Shown here: in pieces, positions 43,879 to 55,439 of the stretch
How positions within the stretch are numbered: the first letter of the stretch is position 1
Layout of the letters: every line of letters begins with the position of its first letter
Origin: Neonectria sp. B-13
Taxonomy: Eukaryota > Ascomycota > Sordariomycetes > Hypocreales > Nectriaceae
DNA length: 64,000 nucleotides
Reading direction: 5' to 3'
Assembly: GCA_002682825.1 (NCBI GenBank)
Contig: NOKP01000024.1
Location: 620,001 to 684,000, forward strand
Position numbers and translations under genes: made by a program
The notes under the pieces: model-generated
What the model saw: the letters and a program-made list of their open reading frames with translations, nothing else
Databases searched by the model: none
Told to the model about the DNA's origin: nothing

Positions 43879-46183
43879 TCACCCGGTTAACCATGCTTCG
43901 TCGACAAATGGTTCACACAGACCTCCCTGCGAGCAAATTGTTTGGACAAAAGGGCAACAATATAAGTCTTCTGAATCTCGAAATTCAGAAAGTTTCGGGT
44001 TTCTATCTCCAGATGTTGAGCACTTTACTAGTTCAGCAAGGTCTTGCCCAGGGACATCATGCGGTGCCACGCCAAATCGGTGCTCAATCGCTCGATGTGA
44101 AGCCTGCGAGGTCCGTGGTGTAGTTGTATGTGTTTCAATGGTCGAGTCACTCAGTTCGGCTGCTCTAAAGCTCCTAGTCGTTGGAATGCTATCACGAAAA
44201 TGGGGCAGATTCAAACTACTGCTTGGCAACAGCGGGCGAAACCCCCTGGGCAACGCGTGCTCCCGGGCTGGTCGGTTTACCACAGAAGAGGCCTTGCTGG
44301 GTCTTGAAAGCGGTAGCATGGTCTGAGGTAGTGCTTGTCCGAGATAATCACTGATTGATGGTAATCGGTTGTCGATTTGTGGTAGCCCCAGTGTGGACGA
44401 GGCCGTGATGGGACCAGGACCGATGAGCCCACAGTTCAGGGTATGGGATCCGGGCAATATAGGAGGCAGTTGAAGTGGCGCACTTTCCGAATTTGAAGAG
44501 TACGTTAAACGCTGTTCGAAACCTGTAGAGAATCTGGCACCTTGAGGTTGGGTAATGCTCGGTGGCCAACCTAATGCTGATGTTTGCATGACTTCCTTTC
44601 GTAGAGCATGCCTTGCGACTGAACTATTCGTAGGGTTGATGTGTGGCATGGGACTGGGCACCAGCATTCCAAACTGACCACCTGCTGCCGACGGCCTGTT
44701 TTGAGGTGTCACTGCTTGAGGGTTGAGTGTGGCAAGCGCAGACCCAGGCAGAACGACGGATGTAGCGCTTTTTGATTGACTGACCGGAGAGGATCGCTCT
44801 GCCGAACTCGCGAACGGCCTGGTTACTTCTGGGAGTGTGTTTGGATCCGTAGCGGGAATTCGGTGATTATTGCCGTGGAAATGATGACCCTCGACGTCGG
44901 CAGGCTCTTCTGTACTCGAACTGTGTATCGATATGACTTCGATCAGCTCCTCCTCTGTGTCCGAACTGCCTATTGATATGACATCGTAGCATCGCTTAGG
45001 CTGGTCCTTGTTCGATGCAATTTGACGTAATCTAGGGCCTTGGTTTGCTTCATCTGCATCTTGCGGCATAGGCTTCTGCTCGTTGAGGGGGATTGGTATC
45101 GGCGGCCATGTTGTTGGCGCTTCGGTTTCTTTGGAAGAGGGGTTATAACTGCCGTAACCCAGTGCAGAACTCGTGGAAGATCTCTGCTGGATCGATTTGT
45201 CTTTACCTCCTGAAATCGATCTGTTAGCATTTCTAGAGGAGTTGTTTGAGGTTATCGGGGAACACACCGTCTAGTGCGTCAGAGAAATCAGGACCAGCCG
45301 CGTCTATAGACCTTGTTTCCGCACGCTGTCGAAGAAAGGCCCGCACAGACTTGCGCTGCGGCATGAGGGACGAGATGGAACTTTGAACATCGAACGGCCG
45401 GAGGTCTTTAGCAGCCACCCACCCAACAGCGCTCCTGTCTGGAAACTTCGACCCGACAAAGTACATAACAGGGAACTTCCGCTCCGTAACGAGACGCTCG
45501 CCGTCTTCGTATCCCTCTTGCCACATGAACTCTTTGGTACGTGCATTATAGATGTAGCATGCTGGCACATTATCTGTGAGCCCCAGACTCTCAAGCGTGT
45601 CCGGCACACCAACGTCGCCGAGATGCGCATAAGGGAGAAGAAGTACAGGAGACCAGTTCTTCGACTTTTTCCAGCATGCAAGGTAGATTTCGCCAGGAAT
45701 CGGTTCAGTAATGGCTTCAAAGTCAGTAGCCTGTCGGTCCCGGTGTCCCCGCGTCGGCCGCGCTAGTGCCTTGTCTTCGAAGCTGTTGGACCTTTTTGCG
45801 CTTCCAGAAACCTGTTCGCTGTGAAGCCGACGGCGTTTCGCTCTGTTTGGATAGTCCAAGGCAGCGACGGGTTTCTGCTTGCCCTACGCTTGTCAGTAGA
45901 AGATCCAGGTCCGCAGCGGGCACGGGATACTCACGAGGTTGACGTAAATAACGGACTCCTCTTCAATGCTTTTGCTCTGACTAGAATCGTGAGGATTATC
46001 GCTCAACTGTGCGGAGCCGCGAAATTCTAGCTGTGTACCCTCTGGCGTTGACGTTGGGCTGGCTGAGGTAGGGGTGCCTTGGTTATTTAATCGGCCAACG
46101 GGGACGGTTCGCCATGGTTGTTGGCTCGAAAGCTTTCCCGGTGAGCTCTTCTTGTAATGGCGCACGGGTTCGGGGGTTGTCAT
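43879..46183 (-). CDS. PWWP-like chromatin-type protein with tandem candidate SUMO-interacting motifs
   Basis: Exons 46183-45935, 45883-45268 and 45209-43879 join in phase to 731 residues (introns 51 and 58 bp). Residues about 135-260 contain PIPGEIYLACWKKSKNWSPV followed by YIYNARTKEFMWQEGYEDG and MYFVGSKFPDRSAVGWVAAK, which resembles a PWWP or related Tudor-type fold that binds modified histones or DNA. In exon 3 two similar blocks follow each other: YDVISIGSSDTEEE and IEVISIHSSSTEEP. Each has a short beta-branched hydrophobic core (V-I-S-I) followed by Ser and acidic residues, the pattern of SUMO-interacting motifs. The rest is long, Ser/Pro/Gln-rich and probably disordered. A role in chromatin or SUMO-dependent nuclear control is inferred. 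No damage is seen. Confidence 0.72.
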
Positions 46184-46640
46184 TTTGCCGAGTCAAGACG
46201 CACTACACGATCAAGGCTGAGCTTGTCATACAGCAGAGTGCATGCAACATCTCGTTGGGGTGAGAGAATTGAAGACCGCGTTTGGCTGAGGATGGTGTGC
46301 GACGCTGTTGGCGACGGAAGAAAAGTGGGTGACAGCGTTGGCTGTACAGGTACAAGTAGCTTTTTTAATAACAATTTGCTCAAGACCCGACATTCTGGAT
46401 CGTCATATCATTCGCTAGCGAGGCGGTAACAAAGGAAATCGTGCCTCATGAGTTGGCAGGGTCAGGGTGTGGTTCCCCAACCAGGTTAGACTTTCACGGG
46501 GCAATCACGCGGGCCCACCCAACTAAGAGGGTCCCCAGAGGGCTGACCAACGGGTAATCCTCGAGCTTGTATTCATGCGCATCAGGTGGGGAATACTCAA
46601 CTAACCTAATAGACGTTACAGGGTTAGCACGGGCCCTCGT
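46184..46640. other. Upstream region of the PWWP-like gene
   Basis: Promoter and 5' UTR of the minus-strand gene starting at 46183. No other gene is supported before the repeat block that begins near 46645. Confidence 0.4.
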
Positions 46641-46644
46641 GTAA

Positions 46645-46775
46645 GAAACGCGCCGCATTTCGCGTTTGCTAAACATGCCGAAACTGGAAGTGCGGCGCAT
46701 TTCTAGAAGCGAAATGGGGGTAGAGATCTAAGGGCTGTGATTGGAGCAGAAGTGGAAATGCGGCGCACTTCCATC
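46645..46775. repeat. Three copies of a tgcggcgcattt motif
   Basis: gcgccgcatttcgcg (inverted, near 46649), ggaagtgcggcgcatttc (near 46686) and ggaaatgcggcgcacttcc (near 46752). The first is inverted to the other two. They form potential hairpins. Function unknown. Confidence 0.6.
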
Positions 46776-46799
46776 GTACATTACTGAGTAGGTTAACTC

Positions 46800-48250
46800 T
46801 AACGTCAGCCCTTCACTCTCTGGTATCTTTACAATAGAGACCAGGGTTACCGGGCTGTACTCTTACTCTCAGTCACCGTTTACTACTCTTCTTAGCTCCC
46901 CCAACCAACTCCTTGCACTAGAGCTTTCTCCTCCCTTATACTCTCGCTACCTTTACACGTTTTTAGAACTCTGTACTTGTTCCTACTTCTCCAACTGTTG
47001 TTACAACTCCTCTCCGTTAGTTACTGCAGTTTACCTATCTTTGTTAGAAAGTACTTCTTTTACTACTTCCTACCTCTGTACCTTAGAGCTTTCTTCTCGT
47101 AACCTTACCCTGTCTTTACGCAACCATACGTTAAAGTCACCTTTCTTAACTATACTCCTTACCTCCTTACGTTAGAAAGAGGTTGCTCGTACTCTCTGTA
47201 CTTACTGTCTACTTTTGCACGTTAAAGGTTGGTTTCTTTTCTTCTCTCTACATACTACCTACAGTAGCTAAAAAAGCTCCCTTTAAAACCTTGCTTACAG
47301 CTTTACAAGTCAAACCGGAACCTTACCTAACCCAGTACAGCCCAGAACCCCCCTAAAGTAACCCTCAGAGTTAGGGGGCTTTAAAGCTACCTGCTCCCTA
47401 CTTGCTCTCCTTAGCTGTTCTACTCTTAACCTCTTTTCCCTGTCTCTCGCTCTGGCTTTAACCCTAACCCCAAGAGCCTCTGGGTTAGAGTTAGGGTTAC
47501 ACCTAGGGTTATACTTACACTTACACCTACGCTTCAGGGTTACACCCAGGTTTAGGGTTAAGGCTTGACTTACACGCTACTTACACACCTCTTCTACAAC
47601 CCTCCCTTCTTAAACTGACCAGGCAAACACCGAACTCTCCACCTGACTTTAAAAACAAACGCCCGTCCTTGCAGCTCTCTCGCCTTCCACTTTGACCTTG
47701 ACTTCCAGGTCAAACCTCAAAGTTGGGTTTGGGTCAGGGTTGGCGTCACCGCAAGTCCCTCTCCTTTCCGCTTCCCTCCTTAACTACAGCTACAACCACG
47801 ACTTCGCCCGTCACTGCCCGGCCCAAACCTAACCCTCGGGTTCGGGTTAGGGCTAAGGTCACCGCTCAACTGTAACAGGGCCTGCGCGCCGCTATCGCGA
47901 TAGCGGTCAGTGTGCTGCGTAGGGCTGTTATAAGGGCAGATGTGAGGTACAGCAATTGCAGTGACTGCGATTACTGCTTGATCTTTTGCCGTAGCGGTGA
48001 CTGGTCTTTGTACAGGCTAGAATACCTCCTAGCCCTGTAACATCAACCCTCTCTCGCCAGAGACCCGCCCTTTCTTCAACTCCAACCTCCCTCTTCCACC
48101 CCCTCCACGACTCCACCCGCGACTTCCCGGGTTAAACCTTAAACTCACGTTCGGGTTAGGGTTACGGATACACTTCTCCTCAGCCGTCTCTGCCAGAAAC
48201 CTCGCTCTTACCCCTCCCCCCTCCTCCTCTCTGTTAGATCAGCCTTCTTT
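46800..48250. other. Pyrimidine-rich, gene-free block with telomere-like motifs and hairpins
   Basis: On the plus strand C and T dominate for about 1.4 kb (ttactcttctc, cctctgtacc and the like) and no coding frame of family character exists. Scattered ttagggtt and aaccctaa words occur between 47345 and 48170, some as inverted pairs: aaccctaac (47460-47468) with gttagggtt (47490-47498); cctaaccc (47828-47835) with gggttagg (47844-47851). A perfect 18-bp palindrome, ccgctatcgcgatagcgg, is at 47889-47906. Confidence 0.6.
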
Positions 48251-48289
48251 CCGCTTGTCTCGCTTGACTATGCGGGCAATACTCCATTC

Positions 48290-49415
48290 TAAGAAATCAT
48301 GCAATTTGAAGGTAAGAGTGTGGAAAGAAGCAAGACTTAATTATTATCTATAGAGAATTCAATTGATAAAAGGCTTTACTAAACCTATAACACTCTACTT
48401 ACTAGCTTATTAGCCTGCTTATTCTAATCTTATAGTATATACTAGAATAAAACTTTAATATTAAAAGTATTTAAGTTCCCTATAAGTATATAAATCTACT
48501 TAAATAATACTAAGTTTATAACTAGTATTTCTTTAAATATTCAATAGCTATTAATCTCCTACTTAAGCACCTACTTAGTTATCCCTTTAATAAGGTATTC
48601 TGAATTAGCCTTAATGTTATAGAAAGGCCCTGGAATACCTAGCCGGAAGTCTTTGGGACTTCCCGGCCGGATGTTCACCGGGAAATCCTACGGAGTTAGG
48701 GGACCTTATCTCCGGGGGACTTCCCGCAGATTTCCCAGACATCTTCCGGGCTCTTCCCGGCGGGGAAGATAAAAGGGAAGATAAGAGGGAAATTAGGAAG
48801 AGAGAAAGTATACCTTTATACTTATAAGAATGAATACAATTTGATCTAGAAGATTATAATTTAAAAGATCTATCTTTAGAAGAAACCCTTTCTTTAGAAG
48901 AGATTAATATATACTTTAGAAGAGTATTCTAATTAGTCTAGAGCTTATCTTTCCCTTGTCTTAATACTTCCTATCTATATTATAGAGCTGGTTTCTATAA
49001 TACTTAATAGCTACTATTTAAAGCTATTTCTTACTTAAACTCTTAGTTTATATTTTTATTACTTAGTTAAATATAAGTATATTAGCTCTTAAATCTATAA
49101 TCTAATTTATTATATTAAGCTTAGCTAATAGAATATTCTTATTATACTTAGATATATTATTAATAAAAACTTTAATTATAGTCTTAGCTTTTAGTATATT
49201 ATTCTCTTTATAAATATTATTAACTATTATTATAATATAGTTTAGATATAATATAAGGTAGTTATAGTTAGTATATAGATAATTATTATTATATATTATA
49301 TAGGTTTAGTTTTTATTATAATTGTAGATTTCTATATAACCTAGGTCTATATTATTACTATAGTATAAACTGGGTTTAAATCTTTAATCTTATATTTACT
49401 TCTTATTCTATACTT
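48290..49415. repeat. AT-rich RIP-type tract
   Basis: Very high A+T, dominated by ta, tta and cttaa words, with stops in all frames. A GC-richer islet (about 48640-48780, ccggaagtctttgggacttcc) interrupts it. The composition is what RIP leaves in repeated DNA. No gene survives. Confidence 0.7.
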
Positions 49416-49729
49416 TATTTAGATATAATAGTCCTTAGTAGCACACACCTAGAGAAAAGGCTAAAGGTTAAACAGTATAAAAGAAAACAGAAAAAACAAT
49501 AGTATAATAGGCTTAATACCCAAGCCCAAGGCAACAATGACTTAAGGAGATAAAAGTTTCTACTATAAAGTTAAGGTATAAGTTTTGCTGCCCCAATCAG
49601 CTGGAAAAGCTAGATCTTGGAAAAGCTAGATCTTGGAAAAGCTAGATCTTGGAAAAGCTAGATCTTAGAAAAGCTAGACCTTGGAAAAGGCTAAAACCCC
49701 TTGGGATAAAAGCCCAGCCTGCAAGGTTA
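49416..49729 (+). repeat. Dispersed repeat with 16-bp tandem units, copy 1
   Basis: Shared almost exactly with 63720-64000. It includes cacacacctagag, caagcccaaggcaa and a run of five 16-bp units of ggaaaagctagatctt type (about 49603-49688); the other copy has three. Likely the end of a transposable element. Confidence 0.8.
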
Positions 49730-49794
49730 CTTACCTCTTCGCATTCCATCCGACCTTCCAAACAATACAACAACCACACTACCGATCGCACAAG

Positions 49795-50460
49795 ATGACC
49801 GTCCGAATCGCACTACAGCCCAGCGAGCCCTTGCCAAGCTATACACATGGGCTCTCATATGACCTATATATCGAATTGAAAGAACATCCAAGCCTTATTT
49901 CTATGCTGCAAATTGCAGCTCAAAAGTCTAGCCTAGGGCATATAAAACAGCCTATGATCAATTGCTTTAGACCTGAGAAATTGGTCTAATTAGCAGTCTT
50001 TGGCTGCAACATCCTGCTGTAAGACAGAATCCAGCTTGATACAGCAACAGCCCAGTGGATTGCAATAGAACAGCTCTTTCTAGAGAGGCTAGCTCTAAAG
50101 CTAGAAAGGAACAGCAATATCACTGCTGCAGAGAAGGAGTTCCTCAAGAAGCTGCACAACCCTATCTCTGCCCCATAGATCATGCAGTTGACAGATGATA
50201 TCATTCTGACCAACCTGCAGCTGAAGGAGTGATGCATTGGAAACCAAGGGAATCCTATGGTCATCTCTAACATCAGCCATGAAGCATGGAGGGATTTGGC
50301 GGAGGGAGTTGGAAGCCTGATGGTCGTTCCTAGCGTCAGCGGATGGAGGGGGCAAAAGTCAATAATTAGGTTCAAAATCCAAAGATCTATCCCCCTGTTA
50401 AGCTCAAGCAAAGGAAACACGTGATTCAGCGCAATTGCGGATAGGCAGAAACAGTAGTCC
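49795..50460 (+). pseudogene. Decayed ORF following the dispersed repeat
   Basis: From ATG 49795 the frame reads MTVRIALQPSEPLPSYTHGL, then IELKEHPSLISMLQIAAQKS, and after stops (TAA 49987 and TAG codons) continues in style as AQWIAIEQLFLERLALKLER and AAEKEFLKKLHNPISAP. It looks like the 5' part of a transposon-encoded protein, possibly DNA-binding, broken by RIP-type stops. Family not recognised. Because the same repeat precedes position 64000, a second copy may begin just past the window. Confidence 0.4.
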
Positions 50461-52283
50461 AAACAGTAGTTTCAACAGTGATTCTATACTTTATAATATA
50501 GATTAAGCTCTATATTTAAGGGTTTAATCTAAGATATAGGATAGTATATAAGAGTTAATAAATAAAGTAATTAGTAATTAAGAGGCTATGTTTAATATAT
50601 TTAATTTCTTACTTTATTTAGTAGATTATATTATATTAACTAGTTATATAAAATATAAAGTTATTTTACTATAAATAAATATAATAAAGCTATAATACAA
50701 TTTGATTAGTAATTATTTCTTCTATAGGATATTATTAGAGCTACTTAAGGCCTAAGTTAGTATAGTAACTAAGGTTAAAGAAATGCTTAATATGCTTATT
50801 ATATTTTAGATATTATTATTAAAGAGTACTATTCCTAAATAAGACTAAATTAGTAATATCTAAAAGGTACCTTAATAAAGCCTAATTAATACAAAGCTTA
50901 ATCTAGTAGTAGCTATACTACTCTAATGTTTAATTAAAGCTAAGGCTATAATATACTTATAATAAGCCTATTAATTGTAATAGTTCCTATTTACTCTACT
51001 ATAGTACCCCTTCTTAGGAGTAATCAGTCCTCTAACTATAACTCAAAGACATTAGAGAAATATATCTATTATTTTAGTATATTCCTATATTATTAAACTA
51101 AGGGAACACTAGGCTTAGACTAGCTTAAACCCAGTCGTAAATTTGTTGATATTGTATTAGACAAAATCAACAAAAACAGGACTGTGAACTGCCTATAAAT
51201 AAGATAAAGGCCTTAGTAGCTTATTAGAGCGGATTTTAGGGGGCAAAGAGCGTAGGACTGTTAGGACGCTTTAGAATAAGGTCTACAAAATATAATATTC
51301 CTCCTAGATACTAAAGGGAGCTTATAGCTGTTACTTGCTGAGTTATCCTTTTATAGACTTTTAGCAATATTACTAACCCTATTATAGAGTCTAGTAATAG
51401 CTTTTACTTACTATTGATATTGCTTGTATATCCTCTGTGAGTTGGGTATAAAGAAGTAGATTTAGCTCTCAATTGACTTATGAAACTATAGTTACTCCCA
51501 GTCAAACATAGAATGCCTTAGCCAAGTTATCCCAGTCTCCTTAATGGTTTAATGGATTCTAAGGCCAAGCCATTAGACACCTTACTTTATAGAATAAGAA
51601 CCCTAATATAGGTCACTTATATAACTAGAAGCACTATTATTACTAACAGCCTTAAGAATATTTATAAGCATAGTCCCTATAGTACTAGAAGCTAGTGTTA
51701 GATAGGTTTAGCTCATTAGGAAATAGTTTAATGCTCTAAGCCAACAGTTCAATTCCTAACATAGAAAATACAGTACTTCTACAGTAAGGATAGAAAAGTA
51801 CAGCTAAGGCTCTATCTAATAGAAGGGTTAAGTATCTAGGTCTAGGATCTTAAATACTTCTAGCTAGACCTAGTACTCTTTGTATATCCCTAGACTTTCA
51901 GTTTAAAAGCTATAGAAAGTAAGGTCTAAATGCTATTTTGAGTTTAAGTATAAACGCCTTCCTGCTTAGGCAACCTACTCATCAATGTATACTGTCTACC
52001 AATGTGCACCACCAGCCTTAGACCAGAGCTAGAGGAGGTTATAGGGGATTAGCATACTCTCAATATTATGATTCATAAAGGGGAAGGTTTTTCTTGCATC
52101 CGAAAGCTCCTTGTAGCTGTTGTAACGCTGGGCATATACTATGTGAGGTTGTAGAAAGTGCTTTAGTGGTAGGCTTATGTTCACAGAGGCGGCATCTCGA
52201 GTGCTACATACGGGATGAATACGCCGTCCTATTCGAGCTTTAGGATCCGCCGAGTCAAGCCAGTGCTGTAAACAATATGTTTT
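50461..52283. repeat. AT-rich RIP-type tract
   Basis: Stop-rich A+T-dominated sequence without coding frames. Between 51030 and 52100 it is less extreme and may be a more recent, partly mutated element. No boundaries can be set. Confidence 0.6.
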
Positions 52284-53759
52284 CTACCAATGAACTCGAG
52301 GTACCCTTAAGATAGTCTCCTTCCCGACATCAAAGTATGTCTTCTCAGGGATAAGATACCTGCGATCAATACTCTTATCTAGGGCGGATAGTACGTTCTC
52401 ACGTAGGGTGGAGAAGGAAGTATCAGTCCATGTGAGTTTAGTTCCATACATCTCGAAAACAATGAACATCCCTCGAAAGATATAGAAGCGCGGGTCTGAA
52501 AGCCTCGATAGCATGGCCTCCCACAGACCTGGCATCGAGGCCTCATTCACTACGTAGTGTATGGGGTTGGTGCCCCCGATGTCCAAAGTTCGATGTTCAT
52601 TATGCTTTGCTCGCATTTGGCTAGCACCGATTGCCCAGGTCGCTGGGAAATGCTGCATTGATGTTGGAGGCAATACAGTACGTAGTGATAGTAAGACAAC
52701 CCCATCAATCCAGAGGGCTTGTTGTTCTTCCGTTAGGAATGTCTCGTTGATGAGTGGCATCCTAGGAAATGCGATATAGATGTGAATATCATGTGCAAAA
52801 AGGGCCTCTCTAAAACGGATGTGTCAATACAGATGTACTTACTTGCCGTAGAACTGTACATGAATAGGCTTCTGGAGATTTCATTGAGGTCGAGGGTAGT
52901 AGGAGAATTGAAGGCCCTGGAATGCTTGGAGCGATGATACTTTGGCAATTACTGCATTGATGTTGAACTGGGCTGCAATCTCCTCGTCTGGTTGATGAGA
53001 TTTAGCCATGTTCAATACTGGTGGAGCTGCGCCTCTACTTAGCGCCTCCTCCTAGGGCTGACTATCCTCTATGGTTGGTTTGGAGTTTGCTAGGGCATCT
53101 GGTATACTGAGATCTTGAATATAGGTGGCCATCTCCTGGAGGCTAAGGCCGTTATCTTTCCCTACTTGCCTAGCCTCATTGAGGCAGGTATTGCATACTG
53201 GCTCCTCTAGCATATGGGCTTGCACCCAAGCAGCTGCTGTACTATACTTACTATTGTTGGCAGTTTTAACACAGAGTCGCTTGCCGTCCTCGTGATAAGG
53301 AGCATCTTCCTCGTCAGTACTGCGATCACTTCCACCATAGTCTGAAGTACATCCTCCCTCATCTTCGTCATTGGCAATGAAAAGCGATTGCTCCTGAAGC
53401 CAGTTTTCTTGTGGGGACCTCAATGGACTCGAACAGCCAGAATCCAATACTTCACTGCCACTGTTGCCGCTCGGAGACTGCGCGCTGACACTCGCATTTG
53501 ATTTGCCTTGACTGTCTGGAATAGCGAGGGTGCGAAGAGATATAGATGCTGGGTGTGGCGCTAGGGAAGATAGTCTGGATGAGGAGGAGGGTGAACCCGC
53601 TGATTGCGACCGCGTAGTGGGCTGTGGTCTGGGTAAATGGCCACTACGGCCACTTGAGTGTAGTCTATCAACACAAGGGGCAAGGGTCTTGGACTCGCCC
53701 GCTTCAAGAACGACTCCATCCTCAACATTCAGTGGATCTTCCTTACTATCGACGGACAT
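52284..53759 (-). pseudogene. Multicopy fungal protein family of unknown function, broken copy
   Basis: The reading starts at 53759 (MSVDSKEDPLNVEDGV), passes a Ser-rich acidic region and KRLCVKTANNSKYSTAAAWV, and meets TAG at 53054. It continues in frame as EEALSRGAAPPVLNMAKSHQ and NINAVIAKVSSLQAFQ. A TGA falls within PQ-stop-NLQKPIHVQFYG near 52890. After an intron (GTAAGT to CCTAG, about 52841-52761) comes MPLINETFLTEEQQALWIDG to the end at 52284. The TEEQQ-x-x-W-x-D wording is one I recall from large repeat families of hypothetical proteins in filamentous fungi. TAG from CAG and TGA from CGA would both be C-to-T changes. The protein has no known activity. Confidence 0.55.
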
Positions 53760-54156
53760 ACAGTTTCCGACTTTTCGACCATCGCAGTATATATTGTGGC
53801 TCCCTTAGAGTCGGATCCTTACAGTGTATCCCAGAAGAATCATTGTCCTAGAATTTCAACTACTTGAGCCTCTACTGCATTATTAAGTCAAAATAGGTAC
53901 AATAGCCAACCAAATAATTCTACTATTGAAAATCAATAGAAGGGCCCTATATACATAAAAGGATGATTAGATAAAGCCCTAAAGTTTACTACAAAATGAA
54001 GTCCCATACCCTCTTCCTCAGTATCAACCCTAACACAGGGGTACATTTTTACAACCTTAAACTTTATCCACTCAAAAGCATTTCCTATGTTAGAGTTAGT
54101 ACATTAGATATAATTGGCATATATCCATACTGCCTCATGAGATAGTTAGTAACTCA
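53760..54156. other. Gap between two pseudogenes
   Basis: About 400 bp, moderately AT-rich, no coding frame. It probably holds the promoter of the former gene at 53759 and the 3' end of the ankyrin/SPRY relic. Confidence 0.4.
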
Positions 54157-54980
54157 CCCATATTCATCTTCTTGCCATTCAGAGTGCAGAATCCCTCTCC
54201 TGTCTCCAAGTTCAGGCAAGCACCAACAACGTCGCTAGCACTAAACTCTCTAGGAGCCTCAAAGTCTAGGGTTGGGGCAACATCATTACCTAACTCAATG
54301 AATAGCATCCCATTATCCCCATAATAGGCCTACGATCCGTCAAACCAGCCCAGCATCTGATCACAACCAATGTCTTTACCACAGAAACCAAGACCTAGAA
54401 TCCTACATTAAGTTGTAAGTTCTTAAAGGTCCAGCTAATGACACATTAAAATGGCAACGCACCAAGAGTTCGAATCTTTCAGGACAGTAACCTCAAAGTA
54501 GAAGTATTTATTCGATACCAAGGGTAGGGGAACATAGCACTTGCTTCAGATGCAGACACTATCAAGGCCATCCGCCTTTTCATAGACTTAAACCTCTATC
54601 AAGGGCGAATAAGTCTTACTATAGTAGTATAGAGATAAAGGGCCAGCTTACTATGGATTCTGGTACATTCCTGATGACCGGAGGTGCTGTAGAAAGTAAT
54701 GAATACACTCTGCTCAAAACCAGTCCAAAGCAGCATCATTGGAAACCCATGCTCCAGTCTTGCATGTTCTGCCCTCGCATGTTGCTAAAAATGCTCACGG
54801 AGACTATCCAACAATTCCAGGCGGCCTAGTCTCATGGCATAGTCCACACAGGACCAGTTGTCTTCATTGAGGCCAGTCGGGTTTACCCCATGCTTCTTCA
54901 GGGCCTCTACGATATTGGAGCTGCCAACCAGCACCGCTCGTAAGTGAAAGTGAGTTGCGGGATTGCTCCGACCAAATGTT
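54157..54980 (-). pseudogene. Ankyrin-SPRY protein relic
   Basis: Minus-strand reading from about 54980 gives NPATHFHLRAVLVGSSNIVE, KKHGVNPTGLNEDNWSCVDY, AMRLGRLELLDSLREHF (an ankyrin-type repeat), then a stop. Further on are FYFEVTVLKDSNS (54510-54480), an intron, and GLGFCGKDIGCDQMLGWFDG, then TAG (54332-54330), AYYGDNGMLFIELG, DVVGACLNLETGEGFCTLNG. This is a SPRY domain with its usual W-F-DGS-W-AYHGD core, the second W now TAG (a G-to-A change). In fungi ankyrin-SPRY ends occur on NACHT/NLR-type proteins; the N-terminal part is not found. Dead copy. Confidence 0.7.
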
Positions 54981-55439
54981 CTTCTTTACTCCGATTATGA
55001 GGTACTTCCGTTGCCAAAAGTCCCTGTCTTAGAATCATATGCCCACCAAGGAAGGATAGTACAAAGCTCGCTGCTGAATTTGCCTCATTTTAGTGCTGAT
55101 TTCAACTGGTGGTATTTGTGATGGGGTCTGCATATAGCGAGCGGCCGCTCGTGTCTGAAGACGCACTTATGAGACAAAGTTCCTAAGGTATGACTCTACC
55201 TTCCTACTACGGGTTAGTTACAAGATTGACACCGAACACTATGTACAAAACAGAAATAGAGAAATCCGACTACTCGATTACCTGTGTAACTTGGTACTTC
55301 TGATTATCTACATAGTGAAGATTTTGTCAAGTATATAGAGTCCTACAAAGCTCCCTACGAAGGCCTTGCTATATTCTTCCATCATTATCATTATCATCAT
55401 TATCATTAAGACAGTTTATCAATCCACCTTTCCCAGCTT
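54981..55439. other. Transition into AT-rich DNA, no gene
   Basis: Upstream of the ankyrin-SPRY relic some minus-strand codons may belong to its lost 5' part, but no frame is convincing. Near 55378-55410 a tcattatcattatcat microsatellite occurs. Confidence 0.4.

Noticed and set aside
5000..46200. Starship-type giant transposon
   Set aside because: No DUF3435 tyrosine-recombinase captain gene and no matching ends were recognised; mixed live and dead genes alone are not enough.
47400..48200. An actual internal telomere array
   Set aside because: ttaggg words are scattered and interrupted; there is no uninterrupted array.
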